Positions 54,175 through 63,312 of a stretch of DNA of 64,000 nt are shown here, piece by piece. Position numbers and translations under genes: made by a program. The DNA lies in assembly GCF_900110275.1 (NCBI RefSeq), contig NZ_FODC01000006.1, positions 62,001 through 126,000 on the forward strand. The letters are read 5' to 3'. Every line of letters starts with the position of its first letter. Position 1 is the first letter of the stretch. The notes under the pieces are model-generated. The model saw only the letters and a program-made list of their open reading frames with translations, did not search any database and was not told where the DNA came from. Source of the stretch: Duganella sp. CF517 (GTDB lineage: Bacteria > Pseudomonadota > Gammaproteobacteria > Burkholderiales > Burkholderiaceae_D).

Positions 54175-54597
54175 TTAGTGCTTGGCGCGCAGTTTGGCGA
54201 TCGCGGCCAGCTGGCCGATCGCGGCCGCCAGTTCGGCTTGCGCTTTCGCGTAGTCGATACCGGAGGTATTGTTCGCCAGCGCTTCCTCGGCGCGTTTCTT
54301 GGCCGCGACCGCTTTGGCCTCGTCCAGATCCTTGCCGCGAATCGCGGTGTCGGCCAGCACCGTCACGGCGCCCGGCTGCACTTCCAGCAGGCCGCCGGCG
54401 ACGAAGACAAATTCTTCCTCAGCTTGACCTGGTACCTGGATGCGGACCGCGCCCGGACGGATGCGGGTGATCAGCGGCGTGTGCTTGGGATAGATCCCCA
54501 GCTCGCCCTGTTCGCCCGGCAACGCGACGAATTCGGCTTCGCCGGAGTAGATCAACTCCTCGGCGGAAACCACGTCAACGTGAATAGTATTTGCCAT
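54175..54597 (-). CDS. atpC: ATP synthase F1 epsilon subunit
   Basis: 140 aa. Central-stalk subunit, N-terminal beta barrel (TIHVDVVSAEELIYSGEAEFVALPG; GELGIYPKHTPLITRI) and C-terminal two-helix inhibitory domain (DLDEAKAVAAKKRAEEAL). It couples rotation and inhibits ATP hydrolysis. Last gene of the atp operon, followed by the terminator. Confidence 0.97.
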   Translation of the reverse strand: MANTIHVDVVSAEELIYSGEAEFVALPGEQGELGIYPKHTPLITRIRPGAVRIQVPGQAEEEFVFVAGGLLEVQPGAVTVLADTAIRGKDLDEAKAVAAKKRAEEALANNTSGIDYAKAQAELAAAIGQLAAIAKLRAKH

Positions 54598-54651
54598 GTG
54601 TGTCCTGTCGGGTTAGCTGCGGCCCCGCCTGGGCGGGACCGCGCTCAACGA

Positions 54652-56052
54652 TTAGTTGAGTTTCTTGGCTTTTTCGATTGCTTCTTCGATCGTGCCGACC
54701 ATGTAGAACGCTTGTTCCGGCAGGTGATCGAGCTCGCCCGAAGCGATCATTTTGAAGCCCTTGATCGTGTCCTTCAGCGAGACGTACTTACCAGGCGCGC
54801 CGGTAAACACTTCAGCAACGTGGAACGGCTGCGACAGGAAACGCTGCATCTTACGTGCACGGGCGACCAGCAGTTTGTCTTCCGGCGCCAGTTCGTCCAT
54901 ACCCAGAATCGCGATAATGTCACGCAGTTCCTTGTAGCGCTGCAGGGTGCCCTGCACGGCGCGCGCGGTGTCGTAGTGCTCTTGACCGACGACCAGCGGG
55001 TCCAGCTGGCGCGAGGTCGAGTCCAGTGGATCGACCGCAGGGTAGATACCCAGCGAGGCGATGTCACGCGACAGAACGACGGTCGAATCGAGGTGACCGA
55101 AGGTGGTCGCTGGCGACGGGTCGGTCAAGTCATCCGCTGGAACGTACACGGCCTGGATCGAGGTGATCGAACCGGTCTTGGTCGACGTGATGCGCTCTTG
55201 CAGACGGCCCATCTCTTCGGCCAAGGTCGGCTGGTAACCCACCGCCGATGGCATACGGCCCAGCAGTGCGGACACTTCGGTACCGGCCAGGGTGAAGCGG
55301 TAGATGTTGTCGACGAAGAACAGAACGTCCTTGCCTTCGTCACGGAACGCTTCAGCCATGGTCAGGCCGGTCAGCGCGACGCGCAGACGGTTGCCTGGTG
55401 GTTCGTTCATCTGACCGTAAACCATCGCCACTTTGGAGTTCTCTGGGTTTTCCAGATCGACCACTTTGGCATCGGCCATCTCGTGGTAGAAGTCGTTACC
55501 TTCGCGGGTACGCTCGCCCACGCCGGCGAACACGGACAGACCCGAGTGCGCTTTGGCGATGTTGTTGATCAGTTCCATCATGTTCACGGTCTTGCCGACG
55601 CCGGCGCCACCGAACAGACCGACCTTACCGCCTTTGGCGAACGGGCAGACCAGGTCGATAACTTTAATACCGGTTTCCAGCAGGTCCTGCGATGGCGACA
55701 GTTCGTCGTACGCAGGCGGGGTGCGGTGGATCGAGGCGATCTGGTCGTGCGCGACCGGGCCGCATTCGTCGATCGGGTTGCCCAGCACGTCCATGATGCG
55801 ACCCAAGGTCGCTTTGCCCACTGGCACCATGATCGGCTTGCCGGTGTTCTGGATCATCATGCCGCGGCGCAGGCCGTCGGACGAACCCAGAGCAATGGTA
55901 CGGACCACGCCGTCGCCCAGCTGTTGTTGTACTTCCAGGGTCAGCTCGGAGCCTTCCATTTTCAAGGCATCGAATACCTTAGGCATCGCGTTGCGGGGAA
56001 ACTCAACGTCCACCACAGCGCCGATACACTGAACGATTTTGCCATCAGCCAT
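54652..56052 (-). CDS. atpD: ATP synthase F1 beta subunit
   Basis: 466 aa catalytic subunit. P-loop GGAGVGKT, catalytic Glu in GVGERTREGND, arm LLFFVDNIYRFT, and the loop DELAPEDKLLVARARKMQRFLSQPF containing the DELSEED-region equivalent. Length and sequence are standard. In order between atpG and atpC. Confidence 0.99.
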   Translation of the reverse strand: MADGKIVQCIGAVVDVEFPRNAMPKVFDALKMEGSELTLEVQQQLGDGVVRTIALGSSDGLRRGMMIQNTGKPIMVPVGKATLGRIMDVLGNPIDECGPVAHDQIASIHRTPPAYDELSPSQDLLETGIKVIDLVCPFAKGGKVGLFGGAGVGKTVNMMELINNIAKAHSGLSVFAGVGERTREGNDFYHEMADAKVVDLENPENSKVAMVYGQMNEPPGNRLRVALTGLTMAEAFRDEGKDVLFFVDNIYRFTLAGTEVSALLGRMPSAVGYQPTLAEEMGRLQERITSTKTGSITSIQAVYVPADDLTDPSPATTFGHLDSTVVLSRDIASLGIYPAVDPLDSTSRQLDPLVVGQEHYDTARAVQGTLQRYKELRDIIAILGMDELAPEDKLLVARARKMQRFLSQPFHVAEVFTGAPGKYVSLKDTIKGFKMIASGELDHLPEQAFYMVGTIEEAIEKAKKLN

Positions 56053-56081
56053 GTTCGTTCCTTCTATATAGTTTAATTCGT

Positions 56082-56957
56082 TTAAACCGCAGCCGCACCG
56101 GCGACGATTTCGGAGAGTTCTTTGGTAATCGCGGCTTGGCGGGTCTTGTTGTAGATCAGCTTCAATTCGCCGATCACACTGCCGGCGTTGTCGCTTGCCG
56201 ACTTCATCGCCACCATACGCGCCGATTGCTCGGACGCCAGGTTTTCCGCCACCGACTGGTACACCAGCGCTTCAATATAGCGCTCCAGAAGTTCATCGAT
56301 CACGCTTGCTGCGTCCGGCTCGTAGATGTAATCCCAGTTGTGATTACCCGCGTCGGCTTGCATCTTAGCGGCTGGCAATGGCAGCAACTGCTCCACCACC
56401 GGCTCTTGCTTCATCGTGTTGATAAACTTGGTGTAGCACAGGTAGACTGCGTCGACCTCGCCGTTCTGGAATTTCTCGAGCATGACCTTGACCGGTCCGA
56501 TCAATTTTTCCAGGTGCGGCGTGTCGCCGATCTGCGTTACTTGCGCAACGACAGGAACGCCCACGCGATTCAAAAACCCCAACCCCTTGTTACCGATGGC
56601 CACCGCGGCAATTTTGTTGCCGGCTGTTTCCAGCTCACGGGTTTTCGACGTCACCATGCGCAAGATGTTGGTGTTCATACCGCCGCACAGACCTTTGTCC
56701 GTGGTGACGATGATGAAACCAACCTTCTTGGCCGTGTCCTTTTGCTCTGTTGCCAGGAACGGGTGCGTGTATTCCGGATTCGCGGTGGCCAGATTAGCGG
56801 CGATATTGCGAATCTTCTCACTGTAGGGACGGGCGGCGCGCATACGGTCCTGCGCTTTGCGCATTTTCGATGCGGCAACCATTTCCATCGCCTTGGTGAT
56901 CTTCTTCGTATTCTCTACGCTCTTGATCTTGCCTCGTATCTCTTTGCCTGCTGCCAT
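56082..56957 (-). CDS. atpG: ATP synthase F1 gamma subunit
   Basis: 291 aa rotor shaft. N-terminal coiled helix KEIRGKIKSVENTKKITKAMEMVAASKMRKAQ and C-terminal helix NAGSVIGELKLIYNKTRQAAITKELSEIVAGA are the conserved coiled-coil ends; the Rossmann-like middle carries ITTDKGLCGGMNTN-type sequence. Standard length. Confidence 0.98.
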   Translation of the reverse strand: MAAGKEIRGKIKSVENTKKITKAMEMVAASKMRKAQDRMRAARPYSEKIRNIAANLATANPEYTHPFLATEQKDTAKKVGFIIVTTDKGLCGGMNTNILRMVTSKTRELETAGNKIAAVAIGNKGLGFLNRVGVPVVAQVTQIGDTPHLEKLIGPVKVMLEKFQNGEVDAVYLCYTKFINTMKQEPVVEQLLPLPAAKMQADAGNHNWDYIYEPDAASVIDELLERYIEALVYQSVAENLASEQSARMVAMKSASDNAGSVIGELKLIYNKTRQAAITKELSEIVAGAAAV

Positions 56958-57018
56958 GAGTCCTTACTCCTTCTGCGCTGAGGGCGGCATCGGGTTGTCC
57001 CCGTGCCGCCCGTGCCGC

Positions 57019-58560
57019 TTAAAATGCGCCGGATTTCTTGAAGTCGGCAACCGCGGCCGACAGCGTTGCTTCGCCGTCTTTGTCCAGTTGCTTCGACGAT
57101 TCAATCTTCGACAGCAGATCAGCTTGCTTAGTCTTCAGGTAGGCGTGCAGACCGGCTTCGAACGACAGTACCTTCTTGACTGGCACATCATCCAGGTAGC
57201 CCTTGTTCACTGCGAACAGCGAAGCGGCCATCAGCGAGATCGACAGCGGCGAGTATTGCGCCTGCTTCAGCAGTTCGGTGACGCGCGCGCCACGGTCCAG
57301 CTGTTTGCGGGTCGATTCGTCCAGGTCCGAGGCGAACTGCGCGAACGCGGCCAGCTCACGGTACTGCGCCAAGTCGGTACGGATACCACCGGACAGGTTT
57401 TTGATGACCTTGGTCTGGGCGGCGCCACCGACGCGCGACACCGAAATACCGGCGTTGATCGCAGGACGGATACCCGAGTTGAACAGCGAAGTTTCCAGGA
57501 AGATTTGACCGTCGGTGATCGAAATCACGTTGGTTGGAACGAACGCCGAAACGTCGCCCGCCTGGGTTTCGATGATCGGCAACGCGGTCAGCGAACCGGT
57601 CTTGCCGGTGACGGCGCCGTTGGTGAAGGCGGACACGTAGTCGGCGTTCACGCGGGCTGCGCGTTCCAGCAGACGCGAGTGCAGGTAGAACACGTCGCCT
57701 GGATATGCTTCGCGGCCTGGTGGGCGGCGCAGCAGCAGGGAAATTTGACGGTATGCAACGGCTTGCTTCGACAAGTCATCGTAGACGATCAGCGCGTCTT
57801 CGCCGCGGTCGCGGAAGTATTCGCCCATCGTGCAGCCCGAGTAGGCCGAGATGTATTGCATCGCTGCCGATTCCGACGCGGTCGCCGCGACCACGATGGT
57901 GTACTCCAGCGCGCCGTGCGTTTCCAGCGAGCGGACGATGTTTTTGATGGTCGAGGCTTTTTGACCGATGGCGACGTAGATACACGTCACGCCCTGGCCT
58001 TTTTGGTTGATGATCGCATCAACGGCCACGGCCGACTTACCGGTTTGACGGTCGCCAATGATCAGCTCGCGCTGGCCACGGCCAATTGGAACCATCGCGT
58101 CGATCGATTTCAGACCGGTCTGCATAGGCTGCGAGACGGACTCACGGGCGATAACGCCCGGTGCGATCTTTTCAATCGGCGAGGTCAGCTTGGCGTCGAT
58201 GGCGCCCTTGCCGTCGATCGGCTGGCCCAGCGCGTTGACCACACGGCCGCGCAGTTCAGGACCGACCGGCACTTCCAGAATGCGGCCGGTGCACTTGACC
58301 GTGTCGCCTTCGGAGATGTGCTCGTAAGCACCCAGAATCACGGCGCCAACGGAGTCGCGCTCCAGGTTCATCGCCAGACCGAAGGTGTTACCTGGGAATT
58401 CCAGCATTTCGCCCTGCATCACTTCCGACAGGCCGTGGATGCGGACGATACCGTCGGCGACGGAAATAACCGTGCCTTGGTTGCGTACTTCAGCGCCGCC
58501 ATCAAGGCCTTGGATACGGCTCTTGATCAGCTCGCTGATTTCAGATGGGTTGAGTTGCAT
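57019..58560 (-). CDS. atpA: ATP synthase F1 alpha subunit
   Basis: 513 aa non-catalytic nucleotide-binding subunit. P-loop GDRQTGKS, N-terminal LNPSEISELIKSRI, FNSGIRPAINAGISVSRVGGAAQ (arginine-finger region) and C-terminal helical domain. Standard sequence and length. Between atpH (76 bases) and atpG (61 bases). Confidence 0.99.
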   Translation of the reverse strand: MQLNPSEISELIKSRIQGLDGGAEVRNQGTVISVADGIVRIHGLSEVMQGEMLEFPGNTFGLAMNLERDSVGAVILGAYEHISEGDTVKCTGRILEVPVGPELRGRVVNALGQPIDGKGAIDAKLTSPIEKIAPGVIARESVSQPMQTGLKSIDAMVPIGRGQRELIIGDRQTGKSAVAVDAIINQKGQGVTCIYVAIGQKASTIKNIVRSLETHGALEYTIVVAATASESAAMQYISAYSGCTMGEYFRDRGEDALIVYDDLSKQAVAYRQISLLLRRPPGREAYPGDVFYLHSRLLERAARVNADYVSAFTNGAVTGKTGSLTALPIIETQAGDVSAFVPTNVISITDGQIFLETSLFNSGIRPAINAGISVSRVGGAAQTKVIKNLSGGIRTDLAQYRELAAFAQFASDLDESTRKQLDRGARVTELLKQAQYSPLSISLMAASLFAVNKGYLDDVPVKKVLSFEAGLHAYLKTKQADLLSKIESSKQLDKDGEATLSAAVADFKKSGAF

Positions 58561-58636
58561 ACTAACTCCTAAAAGTGTTTCTCTCAGCTTGCGCGAGGGG
58601 AAGAATCTGTTCTAAGCGGGTCCGCCGGCTTGCGCC

Positions 58637-59182
58637 TCAGGCGGCCAGTGCCATACGCATCTGCGACAGCTTGGCGCGGACCGAAGTGTCCAGCACTTCA
58701 TCGCCGACGACCACGCGCACGCCACCGATCAACGCCGGATCCACGGTCACGACCGGGTTCAGCTTACGGCTGAATTTCTTTTCCAGTGTCGCGATCAGTT
58801 CGGCGACTTGAGCGGCGTTCAGCTCGAAGGCGCTGGTGATCTCGGCGTCCGCGGCGCCTTCCGTGGCGTTTTTCAACGCCTGGAATTGCGCGCCGATTTC
58901 CGGCAGCAGACTGATACGGCCGTTGGCGACCAGCATCGCCAGGAAGTTTGTCGCTTCCGGGGTCAGCGGCGATTTCACCAGGGCCGTAATGGCGGCGCTC
59001 ACGTCGCTTGCCGAGGTCTTCGGGTTGCGGGCGAATGCTTGCACCTCGGGGTGGGCGCCGATCTGGGCCAGTTCGGCCACCAGTTCGGACCACGCCGCGA
59101 GGTTGAACGATTCCTTACCTGCTTGGGCTACGCGGAACAAAGCTTCCGCGTAGGGACGGGCGACGGTTGCGTTTTCTGCCAT
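58637..59182 (-). CDS. atpH: ATP synthase F1 delta subunit
   Basis: 181 aa peripheral-stalk subunit on top of F1. N-terminal six-helix part (VARPYAEALFRVAQ) and C-terminal GGVRVVVGDEVLDTSVRAKLSQMRMAL. Starts 2 bases after atpF. Confidence 0.97.
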   Translation of the reverse strand: MAENATVARPYAEALFRVAQAGKESFNLAAWSELVAELAQIGAHPEVQAFARNPKTSASDVSAAITALVKSPLTPEATNFLAMLVANGRISLLPEIGAQFQALKNATEGAADAEITSAFELNAAQVAELIATLEKKFSRKLNPVVTVDPALIGGVRVVVGDEVLDTSVRAKLSQMRMALAA

Positions 59183-59184
59183 GA

Positions 59185-59655
59185 TTACAGCTCGACAGAC
59201 AGGCGCGACAACAGATCGGCGTGGGCCGAGGCGTTGACTTCGCGCTTCAAGATTTGCTCGGCGCCCTTCACAGCCAGGTCAGCCACCTGAGCGCGCAGCG
59301 TGTCGCGCGCCTTGGCCAGTTGCTGATCGGCATCTGCCTTGGCTTGCGCAATGATGCGGTCCGCTTCGGCTTGTGCATTCGCTTTGATTTCTTCAGCGAC
59401 CAGTTGCGCGCGCTTTTCGGCGTCGGCAACACGTTGCGAAGCTTCTTCGCGTGCACTGGTCAGCGCTTCGGCGGCGCGCTTTTCAGCGACAACCATCGCA
59501 GCCTGGCCCTGGTCGGCCGCAGCCAGACCATCAGCGATACGCTTGGCACGCTCATCCAACGCTGCGTTCAGCGATGGAAATACGAACTTCATCGAGACCC
59601 AGACCAACACCGCGAAGGTGATCATCTGGCCGATGAGAGACATATTGATGTCCAT
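59185..59655 (-). CDS. atpF: ATP synthase Fo b subunit
   Basis: 156 aa. One N-terminal membrane helix (MSLIGQMITFAVLVWVSMKFVFPSL) then a long charged right-handed coiled coil rich in Ala/Glu/Lys (RIADGLAAADQG...QAEADRIIAQAKADADQQL). Forms the peripheral stalk dimer. Only one b-type gene is present. Confidence 0.97.
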   Translation of the reverse strand: MDINMSLIGQMITFAVLVWVSMKFVFPSLNAALDERAKRIADGLAAADQGQAAMVVAEKRAAEALTSAREEASQRVADAEKRAQLVAEEIKANAQAEADRIIAQAKADADQQLAKARDTLRAQVADLAVKGAEQILKREVNASAHADLLSRLSVEL

Positions 59656-59697
59656 ACCTTTGCTCCTAACTAAAAGTTTCTCCTAGAAGGGAGCGAA

Positions 59698-59979
59698 TTA
59701 CTGACCAGCAGCGGCAATAACGGCATTCAGGAACGGGTTGTTGAAGGTGTACAGCAGGGCAACGCCGACGCCGATCATCGAGATCGCATCCAGCAGACCA
59801 GCGATAACGAACAGCTTGGTTTGCAGTTGTGGCATCAGTTCTGGCTGACGGGCCGACGCTTCCAGGAATTTGCCGCCCAGAATTGCGAAACCGAGTGCGG
59901 TGCCGATTGCGCCGAGGCCGATGATGATAGCGGCTGCCAGAACGGTCATGCTTTGTACTTGTGCGATCAGAGCTTGCAT
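59698..59979 (-). CDS. atpE: ATP synthase Fo c subunit
   Basis: 93 aa, two membrane helices forming the rotor ring. The proton carboxylate is Asp64 in GLLDAISMIGVG; the loop ARQPELMPQLQ contacts gamma/epsilon. No Na+ ligand set (Q-x-x-E-T type) is visible, so proton coupling is inferred. The start MQALIAQ is set by an AGGAG ribosome site; reading further upstream is spurious. Six residues or so longer at the N-terminus than E. coli c. Confidence 0.97.
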   Translation of the reverse strand: MQALIAQVQSMTVLAAAIIIGLGAIGTALGFAILGGKFLEASARQPELMPQLQTKLFVIAGLLDAISMIGVGVALLYTFNNPFLNAVIAAAGQ

Positions 59980-60043
59980 TGAAATTTCTCCTAAGATTTT
60001 AAAAAAGACTACAGATACTAAAAAGTGAAAAACTATTTGTTGA

Positions 60044-60850
60044 TTAGTGCTTCTCGACCGCAAGGCTGAGGTAGACAACAGTCAACGCCATAAACACAAA
60101 CGCTTGCAGGGTCACCACCAGGATGTGGAAGATAACCCAAGGACCACCCAGCAGCCACTGCGCCCACCATGGCAGCAGAGCGATCAAAATGAAGATCAGT
60201 TCGCCGGCATACATGTTGCCGAACAAACGCAGAGACAGCGACAGTGGCTTGGCCAGCAACTCGATCATCTGGAAGATGAAGTTGACCGGCGCCAGCACGA
60301 TGGCCATGAAGCCATGGGCGTGGAACGGGGCGGTCAGCAACTCTTTACCCCAGCCGCCGATACCTTTGGCTTTGATCGAGAAACCAATAATGCACAGCAT
60401 GACGCCGAACGCCATGCCGAAAGTGTGGTTGACGTCGGCCGTTGGAACGACGCGCAGGTAGTCCACGCCGGCGTAGCTGAGCAGCTTAGGCAGCAGGTCG
60501 ACCGGCAGGAAGTCCATGGCGTTCAGCAGCCAAACCCAGCAGAAAATGGTGATCGCCAGCGGCGCGATGACCTTGCTCTTGGCGTGGAATGCCGAATTGA
60601 CGACTTCGTTGACCAGCTCCATGACGGCTTCGACGAAGTTCTGCAACTTGCCCGGAACGCCCGACGTGGCGCGGCGCGAGGCCATGTAGAACACACCCAG
60701 GAACACCAGGCCGAGGATGGCCGAAATCCAGAACGTGTCCAGATTGATCGTACCGTCAGCGGTTTTCAGGTGGGTAAGGTGGTGCTGAATATATTCGGTG
60801 GCATTTGCCGGCGCCCCGTGGTGCGCCCCTGCAGCGTTTTCTGTGGTCAT
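60044..60850 (-). CDS. atpB: ATP synthase Fo a subunit
   Basis: 268 aa, about six hydrophobic helices. The essential Arg lies in LSLSLRLFGNMYAGELIF, the hallmark of subunit a; the C-terminus is ALTVVYLSLAVEKH. The N-terminal about 40 residues are polar (ENAAGAHHGAPANATEYIQHHLTHL), normal for beta-proteobacteria. Confidence 0.98.
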   Translation of the reverse strand: MTTENAAGAHHGAPANATEYIQHHLTHLKTADGTINLDTFWISAILGLVFLGVFYMASRRATSGVPGKLQNFVEAVMELVNEVVNSAFHAKSKVIAPLAITIFCWVWLLNAMDFLPVDLLPKLLSYAGVDYLRVVPTADVNHTFGMAFGVMLCIIGFSIKAKGIGGWGKELLTAPFHAHGFMAIVLAPVNFIFQMIELLAKPLSLSLRLFGNMYAGELIFILIALLPWWAQWLLGGPWVIFHILVVTLQAFVFMALTVVYLSLAVEKH

Positions 60851-60870
60851 AAAAGTTTAGATTTTGGTGA

Positions 60871-61236
60871 TTAAATTGCTAGCAGTGAGAACCAGTATGC
60901 CAAGGTTGCCACCGCGAAACCCAAGATCAGCCATAACCAAGAGGCCGACTGAAACAGCGCCAGTGCCAAAGCGAACAGCACTACCGTGATAAATATTTTC
61001 ACTACTTCGGCCCGCACATGCGACCGGAAAGCTTTTTTGGGGTCATTTGTTCCGCCCGCAACAATCATCGCGTACATCAGACTCCCGATGACTGCGATTG
61101 CTCCGCCATAGGCGGCCGACCAAGCTTTGAGTACTCCGCCCAAGTTCCAGGCGAGCAAGGCGAATCCAGTGACGATGGCCAACTGGAGGGCGACGACTTT
61201 AAACATCGGCTTGGAATTACTCGTTGATTTACTCAC
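60871..61236 (-). CDS. atpI: ATP synthase assembly protein I
   Basis: 121 aa. I choose the GTG at 61236 (VSKSTSNSKPMF), with GGAG upstream; an ATG at 61269 would add 11 residues. Four membrane helices with GGAIAVIGSLMYAMIVAGG; a basic loop RSHVRAEVVKIF. AtpI helps c-ring assembly and is dispensable in many species. First gene of the atp operon, directly behind its promoter. Confidence 0.88.
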   Translation of the reverse strand: MSKSTSNSKPMFKVVALQLAIVTGFALLAWNLGGVLKAWSAAYGGAIAVIGSLMYAMIVAGGTNDPKKAFRSHVRAEVVKIFITVVLFALALALFQSASWLWLILGFAVATLAYWFSLLAI

Positions 61237-61278
61237 TGCCGAGCTCCAAAAAAAGCCGATAAAACCCAAAGACGCGTG

Positions 61279-61308
61279 ATTATATGTGTCTTTACTGTAT
61301 CACGTCAA
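61279..61308 (-). promoter_or_regulatory. Sigma-70 promoter of the atp operon
   Basis: On the minus strand TTGACG (61308-61303) and a perfect TATAAT (61284-61279) with an 18-base spacer, 42 bases before the atpI GTG. Strong match. The region 61309-61484 between this and parB has no gene. Confidence 0.85.
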
Positions 61309-61484
61309 ACATTGCTGCACCGCAGCAGAGCATTTTGTGCGCGAAAGAGACGCTTTTATAAACATTTCCAAACCCTTTGCACCACTTTGGAGCCAGTTCG
61401 GCGTTTGACGTTTTTCTTGATCTTGGGTCAACAAAACGGGGACGTCCGCGACCGATCGCCCCCCGACTCCAGCCATTTTGCAAG

Positions 61485-62372
61485 TTATGCACGCAACCTT
61501 GCCAAAACACCATCGAGGATATCGAGGTCGGCGAAATCGATGATCATCTGGCCGCGCCCCTTGGTGCCCATCTTGAACACCACCGGCGTGGCCAGCTTGT
61601 CGGACAGCTCTTCCTCCAGGCGGACGATGTCGCCGGACTTTTCCTTCTGCCGCGCCTCGGTTGGCGACGCCTTTTGTTCTTCCAGGGTCTTGGTCACCAA
61701 TTTTTCGGTTTCGCGCACCGACAACCGTTTGGCGATGACCATGTTGGCGAGGTTGATCTGCGTGGCCGCGTCGACCGCCAGCAGCGCGCGCGCGTGGCCC
61801 ATGTCGATATCGCCGGCCATCAGCATGGTTTGCACCGCCGACGCCAGGTTCATCAGACGCAGCAGGTTCGACACTGCGCTGCGCGAACGGCCGACGGCGC
61901 CGGCCGCCTGCTCGTGCGTGAAACTGAAATCGGTGATCAGGCGGTGGATGCCTTGCGCCTCTTCCAGCGGGTTCAAATCCTCGCGCTGCATGTTCTCGAT
62001 CAGCGCCATCGCGGCGGCGGCCTGGTCGTCCACATCGCGCACCAAAACGGGGAGCACTTCCAGGCCGGCGATTTGCGCGGCGCGGAAGCGGCGTTCGCCG
62101 GCGATGATCTCGTAGGTGATCTCGCCGGTCAGTTTGTTGGTGCCGACCGGGCGCACCAGGATCGGCTGCATGATGCCCTGGCTCTTGATCGACGCGGCCA
62201 GCTCCTGCAGGCCGCCCTCGTCCATGCGGGTACGGGGTTGATATTTACCCGCCTGCATTTGGGTGACGTTCAGCTGGGACGGTGTGTTGGCGTCCGCCGT
62301 GGTCAGATCGCCGTCGCCGCCGAGCAGCGCTTCGAGGCCGCGACCGAGGCCCTTGAGTTTTTTGGTTGCCAT
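61485..62372 (-). CDS. parB: Chromosome-partition protein ParB
   Basis: 295 aa. N-terminal KLKGLGRGLEALLGG; CTPase/ParB box segment GERRFRAAQ and ALIENMQREDLNPLEEA; helix-turn-helix FTHEQAAGAVGRSRSAVSNLLRL; C-terminal dimerisation domain ending LDGVLARLRA. Binds parS and loads sliding clamps. No parS-like palindrome was seen in the window. Starts 18 bases after parA. Confidence 0.97.
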   Translation of the reverse strand: MATKKLKGLGRGLEALLGGDGDLTTADANTPSQLNVTQMQAGKYQPRTRMDEGGLQELAASIKSQGIMQPILVRPVGTNKLTGEITYEIIAGERRFRAAQIAGLEVLPVLVRDVDDQAAAAMALIENMQREDLNPLEEAQGIHRLITDFSFTHEQAAGAVGRSRSAVSNLLRLMNLASAVQTMLMAGDIDMGHARALLAVDAATQINLANMVIAKRLSVRETEKLVTKTLEEQKASPTEARQKEKSGDIVRLEEELSDKLATPVVFKMGTKGRGQMIIDFADLDILDGVLARLRA

Positions 62373-62390
62373 GATATGGGAATCTTTACG

Positions 62391-63161
62391 TTACATTTTT
62401 TTAATGCGCGCGACCATCTCGGCTCCGAAGGCGATATACGCCTGCGCGCCCTTGGAAGATGGATCGAACGTGACGCCAGGCAGGCCATACGACGGCGCTT
62501 CGGCCAGACGCACGTTGCGCGGGATGATGGTCTTGAAGACCTTGTCGCCGAAGTGCTGCTCGAGCTGGGCCGACACCTGCTGCGACAGCGTCATGCGCGG
62601 ATCGAACATCACGCGCAGCAAGCCGATGATCTTCAGGTCGGGGTTCAGGTTGGCATGCACCTTCTTGATCGTGTTGACCAGGTCGGACAAACCTTCCAGC
62701 GCGTAGTACTCGCACTGCATCGGGATGATGACTCCGTGCGCGGCGCACAGGCCGTTCAGGGTCAGCATCGACAACGCCGGCGGGCAGTCGATCAGGATGA
62801 AGTCGTACTCCTTGTCGACGGCGGCCAGCGCGTCCTTCAGGCGGCGCTCGCGGTTGTCCAGCGAGACCATCTCCACTTCCGCGCCGGCCAGCTCGCGGTT
62901 GGACGGCAGCACGTCGAACTTGCCCGGCTCCGAACGCTGGCGCGCGGTGGCGACGTCGGACTCGCCCAGCATGACCTCGTAGGTCGACGCGGGCAGGCCC
63001 GCCTTGTTGATGCCCGCGCCCATCGTGGCGTTGCCTTGCGGGTCCAGGTCCACCAGCAGCACGCGCTGGTTCAGCTTTGCCAGGCCGGCCGCCAGGTTGA
63101 CCGTGGTTGTTGTTTTGCCAACTCCGCCTTTTTGATTCGCTACGCAGAAAATTTTTGCCAT
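62391..63161 (-). CDS. parA: Chromosome-partition ATPase ParA (Soj)
   Basis: 256 aa deviant Walker-type ATPase. N-terminus MAKIFCVANQKGGVGKTTTT with the KGGVGKT motif at residues 11-17; DLDPQGNATMGAGI; LIDCPPALSMLTLNGL. Forms a nucleoid gradient that moves ParB-parS. Upstream lies the 9-bp tandem array next to rsmG. Confidence 0.98.
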   Translation of the reverse strand: MAKIFCVANQKGGVGKTTTTVNLAAGLAKLNQRVLLVDLDPQGNATMGAGINKAGLPASTYEVMLGESDVATARQRSEPGKFDVLPSNRELAGAEVEMVSLDNRERRLKDALAAVDKEYDFILIDCPPALSMLTLNGLCAAHGVIIPMQCEYYALEGLSDLVNTIKKVHANLNPDLKIIGLLRVMFDPRMTLSQQVSAQLEQHFGDKVFKTIIPRNVRLAEAPSYGLPGVTFDPSSKGAQAYIAFGAEMVARIKKM

Positions 63162-63231
63162 GTAGTTCTTGTCGATCTCTTTTTGGTTTTGGACGCCGAG
63201 GTCTCGTTGGTTAAATTTTTTGGTTTAATTA

Positions 63232-63312
63232 TTTATACTGTTTATACCGTATAGACGATTTATACGGTTTATACGATATAAACGATTTATACGATATAAA
63301 CGATTTATACTG
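63232..63312. repeat. Nine-unit 9-bp tandem array upstream of parA
   Basis: Exactly 81 bases made of nine 9-mers: TTTATACTG, TTTATACCG, TATAGACGA, TTTATACGG, TTTATACGA, TATAAACGA, TTTATACGA, TATAAACGA, TTTATACTG. Units alternate in part between TTTATACNN and TATANACGA. The array overlaps the rsmG stop codon (63305-63307) and lies in an A/T-rich spacer in otherwise GC-rich DNA. Confidence 0.9.

Noticed and set aside
54145..56076. 643-codon open frame on the plus strand
   Set aside because: Antisense to atpC and atpD.
56857..58572. 571-codon open frame on the plus strand
   Set aside because: Antisense to atpA and part of atpG.
61309..61484. Small leftward ORF between parB and atpI
   Set aside because: Cys/Trp-rich translation without ribosome site, crossing the parB end and the atp promoter; reads as chance.
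61377..63254. 625-codon open frame on the plus strand
   Set aside because: Antisense to parB and parA, with low-complexity His/Gln/Arg composition.
63232..63312. CRISPR array
   Set aside because: Units are 9 bp and contiguous, with no spacers and no cas genes nearby.
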